A stretch of 64,000 nucleotides of DNA from an uncultured Collinsella sp. (GTDB lineage: Bacteria; Actinomycetota; Coriobacteriia; Coriobacteriales; Coriobacteriaceae). Under the pieces are notes generated by a model. The model had not been told where the DNA came from. It saw nothing but the letters and a program-made list of their open reading frames with translations, and ran no database searches. Shown in pieces: positions 7,912-16,806 of the stretch; the first letter of the stretch is position 1; each line of letters begins with the position of its first letter. Location of the stretch: contig CATYZK010000006.1 of the NCBI GenBank assembly GCA_958415665.1, forward strand, positions 18,352 to 82,351. The letters run 5' to 3'. A program made the position numbers and the translations under genes.

Positions 7912-8469
7912 CTATTTCTTGAACGGGAAACCGAAGGCGTCCAGAAGGGCCTTGGCCTCCTCATCGGTGTTGGCGGTGGTCACGAAAGTGATGTCCATAC
8001 CACGCTGGTGATCGACGGAGTCGAAGTCGATCTCGGGGAAGATGAGCTGCTCGGTGACGCCCATGGAGAAGTTACCACGACCGTCGAAGCTCTTGGCGGA
8101 GATGCCGCGGAAGTCGCGGATACGGGGGATCGCGACGGAGGTCAGACGATCGAAGAACTCCCACATACGGTCGCCACGCAGGGTAACCTTGCAGCCGATC
8201 GGCATACCAGCGCGCAGGCGGAAGGTAGCGATGGACTTGCGGGCACGGGTGATCATCGGCTGCTGACCGGTGATGGCGCGCAGGTCGCGCACGGCACCGT
8301 CGATGGCCTTGGAATCGGTAGCGGCCTCGCCGACACCCATGTTCACGACGATCTTCTCAAACTTGGGGATCATCATGACGTTCTCGTACTGGAACTTGTC
8401 CTGAAGCTGCTGCTTGACCTCGTTGTTGTACTTGGTCTTCAGACGCGGCACATACTTCTCTTCTGCCAT
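7912..8469 (-). CDS. rplE: 50S ribosomal protein L5, first gene after the operon break
   Basis: L5 binds 5S rRNA and contacts P-site tRNA. The 185-residue protein shows NVMMIPKFEKIVVNMGVGEA near residue 29 and the C-terminal run GMDITFVTTANTDEEAKALL. In nearly all bacteria rplE directly follows rplX. Here its partner lies 47 kb away at 55.9 kb, and a selenium/molybdenum gene cluster begins upstream. A promoter-like sequence about 140 bases upstream presumably drives rplE and everything downstream of it. Confidence 0.98.
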   Translation of the reverse strand: MAEEKYVPRLKTKYNNEVKQQLQDKFQYENVMMIPKFEKIVVNMGVGEAATDSKAIDGAVRDLRAITGQQPMITRARKSIATFRLRAGMPIGCKVTLRGDRMWEFFDRLTSVAIPRIRDFRGISAKSFDGRGNFSMGVTEQLIFPEIDFDSVDHQRGMDITFVTTANTDEEAKALLDAFGFPFKK

Positions 8470-8606
8470 TGTTCACTCCTTCTTGGGGTTTTAAGCACGG
8501 GGCGTGGCCACGATGGGTTGTCCTCGTGCCTCCTGGCTGCATCCGCGCCGCTCATGGCATTTCGCGGTTTGGACTCGACGCAGCAGGAGCCGACAAAACA
8601 ATCGGT

Positions 8607-8635
8607 ACTATACGCGCATCGGGAGCGTATTTCCA
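8607..8635 (-). promoter_or_regulatory. candidate promoter for the rplE-rpoA block
   Basis: On the minus strand TGGAAA (8630-8635) is followed after 17 bases by TATAGT (8607-8612), a good sigma-70-like pair. It lies 138 bases before the rplE start, leaving a long untranslated leader. The spacer GC pattern resembles the 26-base motif found upstream of rplC and rplB. The 325-base gap 8470-8794 contains nothing else except the inverted repeat at 8711-8777. Confidence 0.55.
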
Positions 8636-8710
8636 GAAAAACCTCGTCTGCCTGCACAACTCCACAACTCCCCCGCACATATTGATCCCTAGGGGACGGA
8701 GGAAAATGGC

Positions 8711-8777
8711 AGTTGCGGTGAAATAGGGACCGTTTGACGGCTTAACAGGCTTTAACAGTCCGTATTTCACCGCAACT
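8711..8777. repeat. 67-base inverted repeat, copy 1
   Basis: AGTTGCGGTGAAATA (8711-8725) is perfectly complementary to TATTTCACCGCAACT (8763-8777), and a further GGAC/GTCC pair continues the stem. A second 67-base copy is at 11505-11571. It lies 17 bases after the end of the XdhC-like gene, so it could end its transcript. Confidence 0.8.
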
Positions 8778-8794
8778 TATTGATGGGGATGCGA

Positions 8795-9838
8795 CTAGCG
8801 CTTGCGGGGGACGAGCTTGGTGCGGCGCAGGTGGATCATCTCGGCAGCGATGGAGATGGCGATCTCCTCGGGGTCCTCGGCCTCGATGGCGACACCGATC
8901 GGCAGGTGCAGCTCGTCGATTTGCTCCTGCGTAAAGCCCTCTTGCTCCAGGCGGGCGCGCACAAAGGCCGTCTTGCGGCGCGAGCCCAAGCAGCCCAGAT
9001 AGGCGGGTTTGGCGCGCATGGCCTGAATCACCACGTCGATATCGGACTTGTGACCCGCCGTGGCGACGACCACTAGGTCGCGCGGGCCGATGGGGCACTG
9101 CTTGCTCAGGTTCTTGTAGTCGACCAGACGACGGTCGTAGACACCGGGCACCCATTCGGGGGTCAGCGTGCCGGGGCGGTCGTCGCAAGCCATGACGGCA
9201 AAGCCCGCCGCCGTGAGCACGCGCGCCGTCGCGGCGCCCACGTGTCCGCAGCCAAAGATGTAGGTCAGGCCCTCGGGGCAGAGCGTCTCGATGTGCGCGG
9301 GAGGAATCTCGGAGGCGGCGTTGGTGTAGGTAACCTTACTCCCCTCCTCAACCAGCGAAAGCTCGGGGCAGCCGGCAATGGTGCGGCGCGATGCCTCGCC
9401 ATGGTACTCGGCCACATCGCCCTCGAGCGCGCTTGCGATAAACGGCTCAAAGTCAATGACGAAGTCGCCGATGCGTCGATACGCCAAGACGTCGGCAACC
9501 GACTGGAGCAACGGTACCTTGGTCGCGTCCAGGTGCAGATAGCACAGGCAGATGGCTCCGCCGCAAATCATGCCGGTATCGGAGTTCTCGCCGCCCATGG
9601 TGTAGCGGACCAGACGCGACTGTCCCGCGCTCAGGAGTTCGCGCGCCTCATCCAGCGCAAAGAGCTCAATCTTGCCGCCGCCGATAGTGCCCGCCTGGCC
9701 ACCGTCGGCAAAGACGGCCATCCAGGCGCCCACGCCGCGCGGCGACGACCCCGCCGTGCCGGCCACGACCACGAGCTCGCACGTCTCGCCAGCACGCAGG
9801 GCGGCAAGCGCCGCATTCACAACATCGAGCTTTTCCAT
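8795..9838 (-). CDS. XdhC/CoxI family molybdenum hydroxylase accessory protein
   Basis: XdhC-type proteins bind molybdenum cofactor, help its maturation (sulfuration), and hand it to xanthine dehydrogenase-type enzymes. The 347-residue protein has the N-terminal XdhC/CoxI domain, with AGTAGSSPRGVGAWMAVF near residue 26 and GTIGGG at 50. A Rossmann domain begins near residue 193 (YIFGCGHVGAATARVL), with LGCLGSRRK near residue 279. It lies 9 bases after yqeB in the same orientation, so the two form an operon. The cognate enzyme is probably XdhD at 38.8-41.6 kb. It may be a selenium-specific variant. Confidence 0.88.
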   Translation of the reverse strand: MEKLDVVNAALAALRAGETCELVVVAGTAGSSPRGVGAWMAVFADGGQAGTIGGGKIELFALDEARELLSAGQSRLVRYTMGGENSDTGMICGGAICLCYLHLDATKVPLLQSVADVLAYRRIGDFVIDFEPFIASALEGDVAEYHGEASRRTIAGCPELSLVEEGSKVTYTNAASEIPPAHIETLCPEGLTYIFGCGHVGAATARVLTAAGFAVMACDDRPGTLTPEWVPGVYDRRLVDYKNLSKQCPIGPRDLVVVATAGHKSDIDVVIQAMRAKPAYLGCLGSRRKTAFVRARLEQEGFTQEQIDELHLPIGVAIEAEDPEEIAISIAAEMIHLRRTKLVPRKR

Positions 9839-9847
9839 TGCCGCCTT

Positions 9848-10642
9848 CTATCCTCTAAAGACATCGGTGAGCATAGCGAGTGCCTCGAGCACACCGCCGC
9901 CGACCGACGTCGCTTTGTCCGAAATGTAGTTGATATAGCTGGCATCGCCGCGCGGATCGATATCGGCGCATTTAAAGCCCTCAGTCACCTGCACGCCATT
10001 CGCCAAAAGCCCGCGCAGACAGCCATCGATCTGCGTGCACATGGGCGTATCGCCCGCGTAGCCAATCACGTCTCCGGCGCTCACGATGTCGCCGATCGCG
10101 CGGTCGGACCGAAACACACCGGCGGCGGGGCTGTGGATAACGCGCTCCCTGCCATAGCCAGCGATAATGCCCGGCACGCCCGTGTTGGGCTGGGGCGAAC
10201 CTTGGGTAATGACACGGCCCAGGAAATGCCCGCGCATGGTTTCGACCACGGCGTCGCAGTCAACCGGCGCGGTGAAGCCCGGTCCCACGGCAATAACGGC
10301 AGGCGCCATGTCGCGCGTGGTGCCCAAGTTACGCTTGGCCAGAATCGCGTCGACCACAGCCGCGGGTTTCAGTTCGTCGAGCATCTTGGCCTGGGGGTCC
10401 ACCACCACGGCGACATCCCCCGCCTCGGTAATCTCAAGCGCCTCAGCCGGCGTCTGTGCCAAGCGAGCGCGAATGCCTTCGACCTCGACCTCGCCCAGGC
10501 GAATGGCCTCGCAAAAACAGATTGTGCGGCGGATGCACGTGGGAACCGCGATATCGGCCATAACGACCGAAACGCCGGCGCGCACCAAGCGAGCGGCGAC
10601 GCCCGTGGCGATATCGCCGGCGCCGCGAACATAAACGAGCAT
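9848..10642 (-). CDS. yqeB: selenium-dependent molybdenum cofactor protein YqeB
   Basis: The 264-residue protein begins MLVYVRGAGDIATGVAARLV, a dinucleotide-binding-like N-terminus typical of YqeB (EF2563 family). YqeB is a marker of selenium-dependent molybdenum hydroxylases, in which selenium is a labile cofactor and not selenocysteine. Conserved stretches include AVGPGFTAPVDCDAVVET near residue 117 and FLGRVITQGSPQPNTG. It forms an operon with the XdhC-like gene and is divergent from yqeC across a 102-base AT-rich promoter region. The exact biochemical role is unproven. Confidence 0.9.
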   Translation of the reverse strand: MLVYVRGAGDIATGVAARLVRAGVSVVMADIAVPTCIRRTICFCEAIRLGEVEVEGIRARLAQTPAEALEITEAGDVAVVVDPQAKMLDELKPAAVVDAILAKRNLGTTRDMAPAVIAVGPGFTAPVDCDAVVETMRGHFLGRVITQGSPQPNTGVPGIIAGYGRERVIHSPAAGVFRSDRAIGDIVSAGDVIGYAGDTPMCTQIDGCLRGLLANGVQVTEGFKCADIDPRGDASYINYISDKATSVGGGVLEALAMLTDVFRG

Positions 10643-10744
10643 TCCCGGGGCACCTCCCTGTGCTACGGTTTGAGCAGAGCAAAAGCGGTTCGGCCGCTAC
10701 TCTGATGATTATTTATTATCACAGTATTATACGGCGGTGACCAG

Positions 10745-11479
10745 ATGGAAACGGTTAGCGGCAATCTTGCCTCTGCGCTCAAGATCGAGCCGGGCATTAC
10801 CGCGATTATCGGCAGCGGCGGCAAGTCGACGCTGCTGAAGACGCTGGGTCTCGAGCTCATGCGCACTGGCGGCCGCGTGCTCCTCTGCACCACCACGCAC
10901 ATGTTTCCCGTCGCCGGCGTGCCATGGGACGGGTCGAGCCGTCGCCTGGACGCCGCGCCTTGGAAGCCGGGGGCCCTACATGTTCCCGGCTGCACCTGCG
11001 AGGCATGCGCGGGACTTGTCCGCGGAAGTATCTGCCAGGCGGGTGTTTTGAACCCGGAGATAGGCAAGCTCTCCGCCCCCGCCGAGCCGCTCAACGAGCT
11101 GGCGCAGCGCTTTGACTATGTGTTGGCCGAGGCAGATGGCAGCAAGCGACTCCCGCTCAAGGCGCATGCCGCCTGGGAGCCGGTAATTCCCGCCGCCGCG
11201 ACAAACGTTGTCTGGGTCGTCGGCGCCTCGGGGCTGGGCAAGCCCGTCGCCGAGGTTGTCCACCGCCCTGAGCTCTTCTGCGAGCGCTGCGGCTGCGAGC
11301 CCACCGACGCTGCCACCCCAGAGCGCGTCGCCCAGGTGCTCAATGCCGAGATGCAGGCGCTGGGACTCAGCACCGCACGCGTCATGCTCAACCAAACCGA
11401 CACGCTCAGCGACCCCACGATGGCCGACCGCTTCGAGGCCGCCCTCGGCCGCCCCATCGTCGCCAGCAGCCTCAAATAG
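10745..11479 (+). CDS. yqeC: putative selenium-dependent hydroxylase accessory protein YqeC
   Basis: The 244-residue protein has a P-loop-like motif GSGGKSTLLKTL starting at residue 23 and CTTTHMFPV near residue 49. VLAEADGSKRLPLKAHAAWE follows near residue 128. This matches YqeC, found with YqeB in genomes that use selenium-dependent molybdenum hydroxylases. A nucleotide-dependent step in cofactor maturation is suspected from the P-loop but not shown. It is the only plus-strand gene in this half of the cluster, divergent from yqeB and convergent with the hydantoinase gene. A 67-base inverted repeat lies downstream. Confidence 0.88.
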   Translation: METVSGNLASALKIEPGITAIIGSGGKSTLLKTLGLELMRTGGRVLLCTTTHMFPVAGVPWDGSSRRLDAAPWKPGALHVPGCTCEACAGLVRGSICQAGVLNPEIGKLSAPAEPLNELAQRFDYVLAEADGSKRLPLKAHAAWEPVIPAAATNVVWVVGASGLGKPVAEVVHRPELFCERCGCEPTDAATPERVAQVLNAEMQALGLSTARVMLNQTDTLSDPTMADRFEAALGRPIVASSLK

Positions 11480-11504
11480 CCGGCGCTGCCCCACCAGACA
11501 TATA

Positions 11505-11571
11505 AGTTGCGGTGGAATAGTTCCTGAAACGGCCTATTTGGCGGCTAAACAGGAACTATTTCACCGCAACT
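11505..11571. repeat. 67-base inverted repeat, copy 2
   Basis: AGTTGCGGTGGAATAGTTCC (11505-11524) is complementary, apart from one G/T mismatch, to the right arm ending CACCGCAACT (11571). It has the same length and outer arm as 8711-8777. It lies in the convergent gap between yqeC and the amidohydrolase gene and may act as a bidirectional terminator. Confidence 0.8.
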
Positions 11572-11597
11572 GCGAAGGGAATCCGGCATCCTTCCTG

Positions 11598-12965
11598 TTA
11601 GCGGGGGACGTAGCGGCCGGGTTGGGCTCCGGTGGGCTCGCCGTCGAGCGCAGCCAGTACACCGTTCACAAACACGGCCTTGGCGCGGCCGTGCGCCTCA
11701 AAGCCCTCGAGCGGCGTGTAGTCCACGGCCTGATGCTGCGTCGCGGCGCTAATCGTCCAGCGCGCCTTGGGATCCCACACGCACACGTCGGCATCGGCGC
11801 CCTCGGCAAGACAGCCCTTGTGCGGATACATGCCAAAGACGCGCGCCGGGTTCTCGCTCATCAGGCGGCACAGATCCTCGGGACCCAGCTGTCCCTCAAA
11901 GCTCGTAGCGATCGCGACGGGGCGATGCTCCACGCCGGGTCCGCCGTTGGGAATCGCGCGGAAGTCGTCGCGCCCGCGGTCCTTTTGCCCGTGCAGGTTA
12001 AAGCTACAGTGGTCGGTCGCAATCGTATCGATCTCGCCGGCCACAAGCGCCTCGCGCAGTGTCGCACGGTCGCCGGCATGGCGCAGCGGCGGACTCATCA
12101 CGTACTTGGCGCCCGCAAAGCCGTCCTCGCCCTGCTCCAGATAGCAGGTGTCGTCGAGCATCAGATACTGAGGGCATGTCTCGACATAGATGTTCTTCTG
12201 CCCGCGCGATTTGGCAGCGCGAATGGCCTCGAGCCCCAGCTTGGTCGAAAGGTGCACCACGTTGACCGGAGCGTCCCCGGCCAAGTGCGCCAGATACAGC
12301 AGGCGGCTCACGGCCTCGGCCTCACACACGTCCGGACGGCTGAGCGCATGGCCCTCGGGCCCGTGGATACCCTGCTCAAACACGCGCTTCTGCAGCGCGT
12401 TGACCAACGTACCGTTCTCGCAATGCACGCACAGGATGCCGCCAATACGCTTGAGCTCCTCCAGCACCTCGAGCGTCTCGGCATCGTCCAGGCGCAGGTG
12501 GTCATAGGCAAAGTAGGTCTTAAACGACGACACGCCCGCCTCGCGCATGGCCGAAAGATCGGCGCGGTTGCGCTCGTTCCACTCGGCAAGCGCCATATGA
12601 AAAGCGTAGTTGGCCGTGCAGGTCCCGTCGGCGCGGCGATGCCACTCGGCCAAGGCATCGGGCATGGTCACGCCGCGATCGGCCGTCGCGTAGTCCACAA
12701 TGGTCGTCGTGCCGCCGCAGGCAGCCGCACGCGTACCGGTCTCAAAGCTATCGGCCGTCCAATCCATGCCAGTCCAGCACTGCATGTGCGTGTGGCCGTC
12801 GATAAAGCCGGGAAACACCCAGCAGCCCGCGGCATCCTCGACGGTATCGCCCTCGGCCGGCTCAATCGCCGCGGCGATCCGCACGATCTTATCGCCATCC
12901 ATGGCAAGATCGGCGCGGCGAAGTCCCTGTGGCGTCACGAGCGCGCCGTTTTTGATGATGATCAT
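11598..12965 (-). CDS. dihydropyrimidinase/hydantoinase-like cyclic amidohydrolase
   Basis: The 455-residue protein is a TIM-barrel amidohydrolase with the complete binuclear metal site: H58-x-H60 (GFIDGHTHMQ), carboxylated-lysine candidate K149 (SSFKTYFAYDHL), H181 (VHCENG), H238 (VVHLST) and D318 (ATDHCSF). The family opens cyclic amides such as dihydropyrimidines, hydantoins or allantoin. In related clusters this enzyme (YgeZ/HyuA) is thought to open a ring formed during anaerobic purine breakdown. ygfJ lies 9 bases upstream in the same operon. The substrate is inferred from context only. Confidence 0.88.
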   Translation of the reverse strand: MIIIKNGALVTPQGLRRADLAMDGDKIVRIAAAIEPAEGDTVEDAAGCWVFPGFIDGHTHMQCWTGMDWTADSFETGTRAAACGGTTTIVDYATADRGVTMPDALAEWHRRADGTCTANYAFHMALAEWNERNRADLSAMREAGVSSFKTYFAYDHLRLDDAETLEVLEELKRIGGILCVHCENGTLVNALQKRVFEQGIHGPEGHALSRPDVCEAEAVSRLLYLAHLAGDAPVNVVHLSTKLGLEAIRAAKSRGQKNIYVETCPQYLMLDDTCYLEQGEDGFAGAKYVMSPPLRHAGDRATLREALVAGEIDTIATDHCSFNLHGQKDRGRDDFRAIPNGGPGVEHRPVAIATSFEGQLGPEDLCRLMSENPARVFGMYPHKGCLAEGADADVCVWDPKARWTISAATQHQAVDYTPLEGFEAHGRAKAVFVNGVLAALDGEPTGAQPGRYVPR

Positions 12966-12974
12966 AATTGCTCC

Positions 12975-13589
12975 TTATTGATTGATGCAGTTGGCCACGC
13001 GATCAAAATACGAGCAGGCCGCGATATGCTCCGTTATGCGGCGCTGCCCCTTGGCGGTATCGACATCCCACAGCTCGTAGGCACGCGCCTCAACCAGCGC
13101 AATGTCGGTGCGACCCTTAAGGACCGACCCTCCGCCGTCCTTGCCTTCGAGAAGCATGAGCGAGGAGAATAGTTGCCTTGGAAAGAGCACCGGGCTCGAG
13201 GGTTCACCGTTGCACGCCAAGCGCACCGGATGTTTGCGGCCGCGCTCGTCAAACGCTCGAACCATCGCCTCAAAGGAATCAGAGCTCACGAGCGGCTGAT
13301 CGCCCGGCAAAAAGAGGCAGCCCTTCCAGTTGCGCTCGGCGCCCCAAGAAAGGCCCGCGCGAACGCTCTCGCTCCTGAGCTCGCCATCGTGCAGCACGCA
13401 CGGGCAATGCTTGTCCTCGCAAATCTGAGCGACCTCGGGCCAACGCGTCGAAACCACCACGTCAAAGCCTTTGGGAACCGAATCGATGGTCCGGGCAATC
13501 AACGGCTTGCCATAAATGTCGGCAAGCATCTTATTGGAGCCAAACCGCTTGCCCTCTCCCGAGGCCATGATCACGCAACCAAGTTTCAT
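12975..13589 (-). CDS. ygfJ: molybdenum cofactor nucleotidyltransferase-like protein YgfJ
   Basis: The 204-residue protein has the nucleotidyltransferase signature MASGEGKRFGSNKML at residues 8-22 and the metal/substrate motif LPGDQPLVSSDSF near residue 94. This places it with MocA/YgfJ, which attach CMP (or GMP) to molybdopterin for hydroxylases. YgfJ belongs to the selenium-linked cluster of E. coli. Three imperfect copies of a GGCGCTTGCCCCACACA-like sequence lie about 60-115 bases upstream (13651-13704). It probably starts the ygfJ-hydantoinase operon. Confidence 0.85.
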   Translation of the reverse strand: MKLGCVIMASGEGKRFGSNKMLADIYGKPLIARTIDSVPKGFDVVVSTRWPEVAQICEDKHCPCVLHDGELRSESVRAGLSWGAERNWKGCLFLPGDQPLVSSDSFEAMVRAFDERGRKHPVRLACNGEPSSPVLFPRQLFSSLMLLEGKDGGGSVLKGRTDIALVEARAYELWDVDTAKGQRRITEHIAACSYFDRVANCINQ

Positions 13590-13716
13590 GGCGATACCTC
13601 CTTAGAAGTCATCGTACCCATAACTCGCATCGCGGGGCACGCGCATCATCGGCGTTTGTCCCACACAGCGCTTGCCTCACACAACGGCGCTTGCCCCACA
13701 CGCCCGGCACTTTGCA

Positions 13717-13753
13717 AAAGGGGGCGCCCCGCCGGTTGGCAGAGCGCCCCCTT
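13717..13753 (-). terminator. intrinsic terminator after ygeW
   Basis: GGGGGCGC (13720-13727) pairs with GCGCCCCC (13744-13751). On the minus strand the stem is followed by CCTTTTGC. It lies 25 bases after the ygeW stop codon. Confidence 0.75.
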
Positions 13754-13777
13754 TACATGGTTTACCTCAGCCCAGCT

Positions 13778-14980
13778 TTAAGCCTGGAACCAACGGGCGG
13801 TGTTGCGCTCGTCGAGGGCCTTGAGGGTAGCGGCGGGATCGGCAACCTTCTGCAGGAACATCATGGCTGCGATGGCGTACGGCTTGTAGCTGGCCTCCTT
13901 GTACATGCCCACGCGGTGCATGTCGAAGACGTCGGCGTTGACCTCGCCGTGCTCGCAGGAGACACCGGAGATGTCGGCGGGCAGCGGGTGCATAAAGATG
14001 GTGTCCTGGCCGTTGGCGGTCTTCTCCATGAGCTCGGTCGTGGAGCACCAATCCTGATGCGTAGCGTTCTGAGCGAGCAGCTCCTTCTCGAGCGCAGCGA
14101 TGCCGGCGTCGTCGCCCTCGGCGTACAGGTTGGTGCGCTTCTCCATGGCGGCAAACGGAGCCCAGCTCTTGGGGATCACGATGTCGGCGCCCTCGAAGGC
14201 CTCGACCATGGTGTTGACCTGCTTAAAGGTGGTGCCGGACTCGGCGGCATAGCCCTTGGCGCGCTCGACGACCTCGGGCATGAGGTCGTAGCCCTCGGGG
14301 TGGGCCAGGGTGACGTCCATGCCAAAACGGGGCAGCAGGCTGATCAGCGACTGCGGGCAGGACAGCGGCTTGCCGTAAGAGGGCGAATAGGCCCAGGTGA
14401 CGGCAACCTTCTTGCCCTTGAGGTTCTCAAGGCCGCCAAACTCGTTGATGAGGTAGAGCATGTCGGCAGAGGACTGCGTGGGGTGATCGGAGTCGGACTG
14501 CAGGGAGATGAGCGTGGGACGGTGATCCAGAACGCCATCCTCGTAGGCCTGCTGGACAGACTCGGAGACCTCGGCCATGTAGGCGTCGCCCTTGCCGATG
14601 TACATGTCGTCGCGGATGCCGATGACGTCGGCCATGAAGGAGATCATGGTAGCGGTCTCGCGGACGGTCTCGCCGTGAGCGATCTGGGACTTCTTCTCGT
14701 CCAGGTCCTGCAGCTCAAGGCCGAGCAGGTTGGCGGCCTTAGAGAAGGAGAAGCGCGTACGGGTGGAGTTGTCACGGAACAGGGAGACGGCCAGACCCGA
14801 ATCGAAGATCTTGGACGAAACGTTGTTCTCGCGCAGCTCGCGCAGGGCGTCGGCAACGATGTAGAGCGCCTTGAGCTCATCGGTGGTCTTATCCCAGGTG
14901 TGCAGGAAGTCGCTGCCGTACATGCCCTTAAAATCGAGGCCGTTCAACTGCTCGACGAGCTCGGTAAACTTGGCGTCCAT
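13778..14980 (-). CDS. ygeW: knotted carbamoyltransferase YgeW
   Basis: This belongs to the aspartate/ornithine carbamoyltransferase fold with a trefoil knot. From the ATG at 14978-14980 (AAAGGAT ribosome site) it is 400 residues, close to E. coli YgeW. The carbamoyl-phosphate motif STRTR is at residues 72-76, and HPLPADISG is near residue 340. In purine-degradation clusters it is thought to phosphorolyse a carbamoylated intermediate, yielding carbamoyl phosphate for ATP synthesis. ygeY lies 201 bases upstream on the same strand and an intrinsic terminator follows. A longer in-frame extension upstream lacks a good ribosome site. Confidence 0.93.
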   Translation of the reverse strand: MDAKFTELVEQLNGLDFKGMYGSDFLHTWDKTTDELKALYIVADALRELRENNVSSKIFDSGLAVSLFRDNSTRTRFSFSKAANLLGLELQDLDEKKSQIAHGETVRETATMISFMADVIGIRDDMYIGKGDAYMAEVSESVQQAYEDGVLDHRPTLISLQSDSDHPTQSSADMLYLINEFGGLENLKGKKVAVTWAYSPSYGKPLSCPQSLISLLPRFGMDVTLAHPEGYDLMPEVVERAKGYAAESGTTFKQVNTMVEAFEGADIVIPKSWAPFAAMEKRTNLYAEGDDAGIAALEKELLAQNATHQDWCSTTELMEKTANGQDTIFMHPLPADISGVSCEHGEVNADVFDMHRVGMYKEASYKPYAIAAMMFLQKVADPAATLKALDERNTARWFQA

Positions 14981-15181
14981 GTAAATATCCTTTCCAAAGA
15001 TGAAACGATTGCAATGAGTAGATGCGCTCCGGCATGCGCGTGTGGCTAGAACATGCAGAGCACTATGACGAGGACCCGCCACCGTTGAGGAAGCATGGGA
15101 GATAACGACTGCGGGCCCCAAGTCAACAGGGGGTGCCGGGGACACGAGCGGCCCCCGGCTCAACAAAATCGAAGAATGGGA

Positions 15182-16567
15182 CTAATCGATCTTGTTGTTG
15201 GTCAGACCGGCGCGGAACACGGTGGCATCGCCATCGGCCTGGCTCGGATCGTAGAGGTTCAGGGCAGCCACGTACATGGCGGCAGCGGTGACCAGGTCGT
15301 CCTTGTAGGTGACCTCGTTGGGAGCGTGGGCCTGAGACTCGGCACCCGGGCCAAAGCCGACGCAGGGGATGCCATAGCGGCCCTGGATGGAGACGCAGTT
15401 CGTGGAGAAGGTCCACTTGTCGCACAGCGGACGACCGGTGCGCTTGTCCATGCTGGGCTCGCAGCCGATGCGCTCGTCACCGAACATAGCCTTGTGGGCG
15501 TCGACGAGGGCCTTAACGTGCGGAGCGGTCTCCTTGTTAATCCACGTGGGGAAGTAAGCCTCGGTCTCGTAGACCTCGCCGGTCCAGGACGGACGGTCGT
15601 ACATGTACATGGAGACCTTCACGTCGTCGCCGTACTTCTTGGCGGCCGGCAGGTTGCGGATCTCGTCCAGGCAGGACTCCCAGGTCTCACCGGCGGTCAT
15701 GCGACGGTCAATGGAGATGGCGCAGGAGTCAGCGACGGCGCAACGGCTGGGGCTGGTGTAGAAGATCTGGCTGACGGTGCAGGTGCCGCGGCCCAGGAAG
15801 CGGGCGTCCTCGAAGTGCTCGGGGTTGTACTTGGGGTCGAGCATCTTGACGAGGCCCTTGATGTCGGTCGACTCGTCGCAGCCGTTGTTGTTGAGGGCGC
15901 GGACGTCGGCGATGATGTCGGCCATCTTGTAGATGGCGTTGTCGCCGCGGTCGGGAGCGGAGCCGTGGCAGGAGGTGCCGTGAACGTCGACGCGGATCTC
16001 CATGCGGCCGCGGTGACCGCGATAGATGCCGCCGTCGGTGGGCTCGGTGGAAATGACGAACTCGGGCTTAATGCCGTCCTTGTTGTAGATGTACTGCCAG
16101 CACATGCCGTCGCAGTCCTCTTCCTGGACGGTGCCGACGACCATGATCTTATAGCCCTCGGGGATGAGGCCCATGTCCTTCATCATCTTGGCAGCGTAGG
16201 TAGCAGAAGCCATGCCACCCTCCTGGTCGGAGCCGCCGCGGCCGTAGATGATCTCGTCGGTCTCGTAGCCCTCATAGGGATCGGCATCCCAGTTCTCGAT
16301 GTTGCCGATGCCGACGGTGTCGATGTGGGAGTCGATGGCGATGATCTTGTCGCCCTCGCCCATAAAGCCCATAACGTTGCCCAGGCCGTCGACCTTGACC
16401 TCGTCATAGCCAAGGCTCTCCATCTCAGCCTTAATGCAAGCGACAACCTCGCCCTCCTCGCAGGACTCAGAGGGGTGGCTAATCATTGCGCGAAGAAAAC
16501 GCGTCATATCAGCACGATGGGACTCAGCAGCGTTTTTAATTGCCTCGAAATCGAGTTCCTTAGTCAT
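15182..16567 (-). CDS. ygeY: YgeY family selenium metabolism-linked hydrolase (M20 peptidase fold)
   Basis: The 461-residue protein has the di-metal centre of M20 hydrolases: H81-x-D83 (AIDSHIDTV), D114 (GGSDQEGG), E149-E150 (VQEEDCDG), E175 (STEPTDGG) and a C-terminal histidine in QAHAPNEV. Such enzymes hydrolyse amide bonds of small substrates. In the YgeXYW cluster it is thought to release diaminopropionate from an N-acylated or carbamoylated purine-derived precursor. A GC hairpin follows the stop (15135-15159). Upstream, the gap to dpaL contains the 120-base palindromic element with the conserved 60-base core. Confidence 0.92.
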   Translation of the reverse strand: MTKELDFEAIKNAAESHRADMTRFLRAMISHPSESCEEGEVVACIKAEMESLGYDEVKVDGLGNVMGFMGEGDKIIAIDSHIDTVGIGNIENWDADPYEGYETDEIIYGRGGSDQEGGMASATYAAKMMKDMGLIPEGYKIMVVGTVQEEDCDGMCWQYIYNKDGIKPEFVISTEPTDGGIYRGHRGRMEIRVDVHGTSCHGSAPDRGDNAIYKMADIIADVRALNNNGCDESTDIKGLVKMLDPKYNPEHFEDARFLGRGTCTVSQIFYTSPSRCAVADSCAISIDRRMTAGETWESCLDEIRNLPAAKKYGDDVKVSMYMYDRPSWTGEVYETEAYFPTWINKETAPHVKALVDAHKAMFGDERIGCEPSMDKRTGRPLCDKWTFSTNCVSIQGRYGIPCVGFGPGAESQAHAPNEVTYKDDLVTAAAMYVAALNLYDPSQADGDATVFRAGLTNNKID

Positions 16568-16671
16568 AACAGTTAACCTTTCTACAAGGGTTTACCTACA
16601 GGTAGATATTTCAGATAGATCACTTGTGCCAAGCAGAGTGAGGTCGAGCATCCGGCAAGCAAGTAAACGTA

Positions 16672-16791
16672 GGGTGGCGGAGCATATGCTTGCTCCGTCG
16701 CGAGTTCCGCACGCAAAGGAAAGCACTTAATGTGCTTTCCGTCTTGCGCAGGACTGTTCGAGCAGCGGAGTAAACATATGCTCCGCCACCC
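16672..16791. ncRNA. 120-base palindromic element with conserved 60-base core (copy A)
   Basis: Arms GGGTGGCGGAGCATATG (16672-16688) and CATATGCTCCGCCACCC (16775-16791) are perfectly complementary. The core at 16698-16757 matches the reverse complement of 61955-62014 at 58 of 60 positions. At its centre is GGAAAGCAC-TTAAT-GTGCTTTCC (16718-16740). The two core differences between copies are an A-T pair here and a G-C pair in copy B, so base pairing is kept. The element lies between dpaL and ygeY inside their presumed operon. Whether it acts as RNA or DNA is unknown. Confidence 0.65.
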
Positions 16792-16806
16792 GGACAGGTC
16801 AGTCTG

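Noticed and set aside
10703..10721. A second Fur-like site in the yqeB/yqeC divergent promoter (TGATGATTATTTATTATCA)
   Set aside because: It needs an extra base to fit the consensus and is equally explained as an AT-rich promoter core.
16672..16791. Element A as a plain terminator of dpaL
   Set aside because: No T-run follows, the 60-base core is conserved at a distant locus, and compensatory changes point to a more specific structure.
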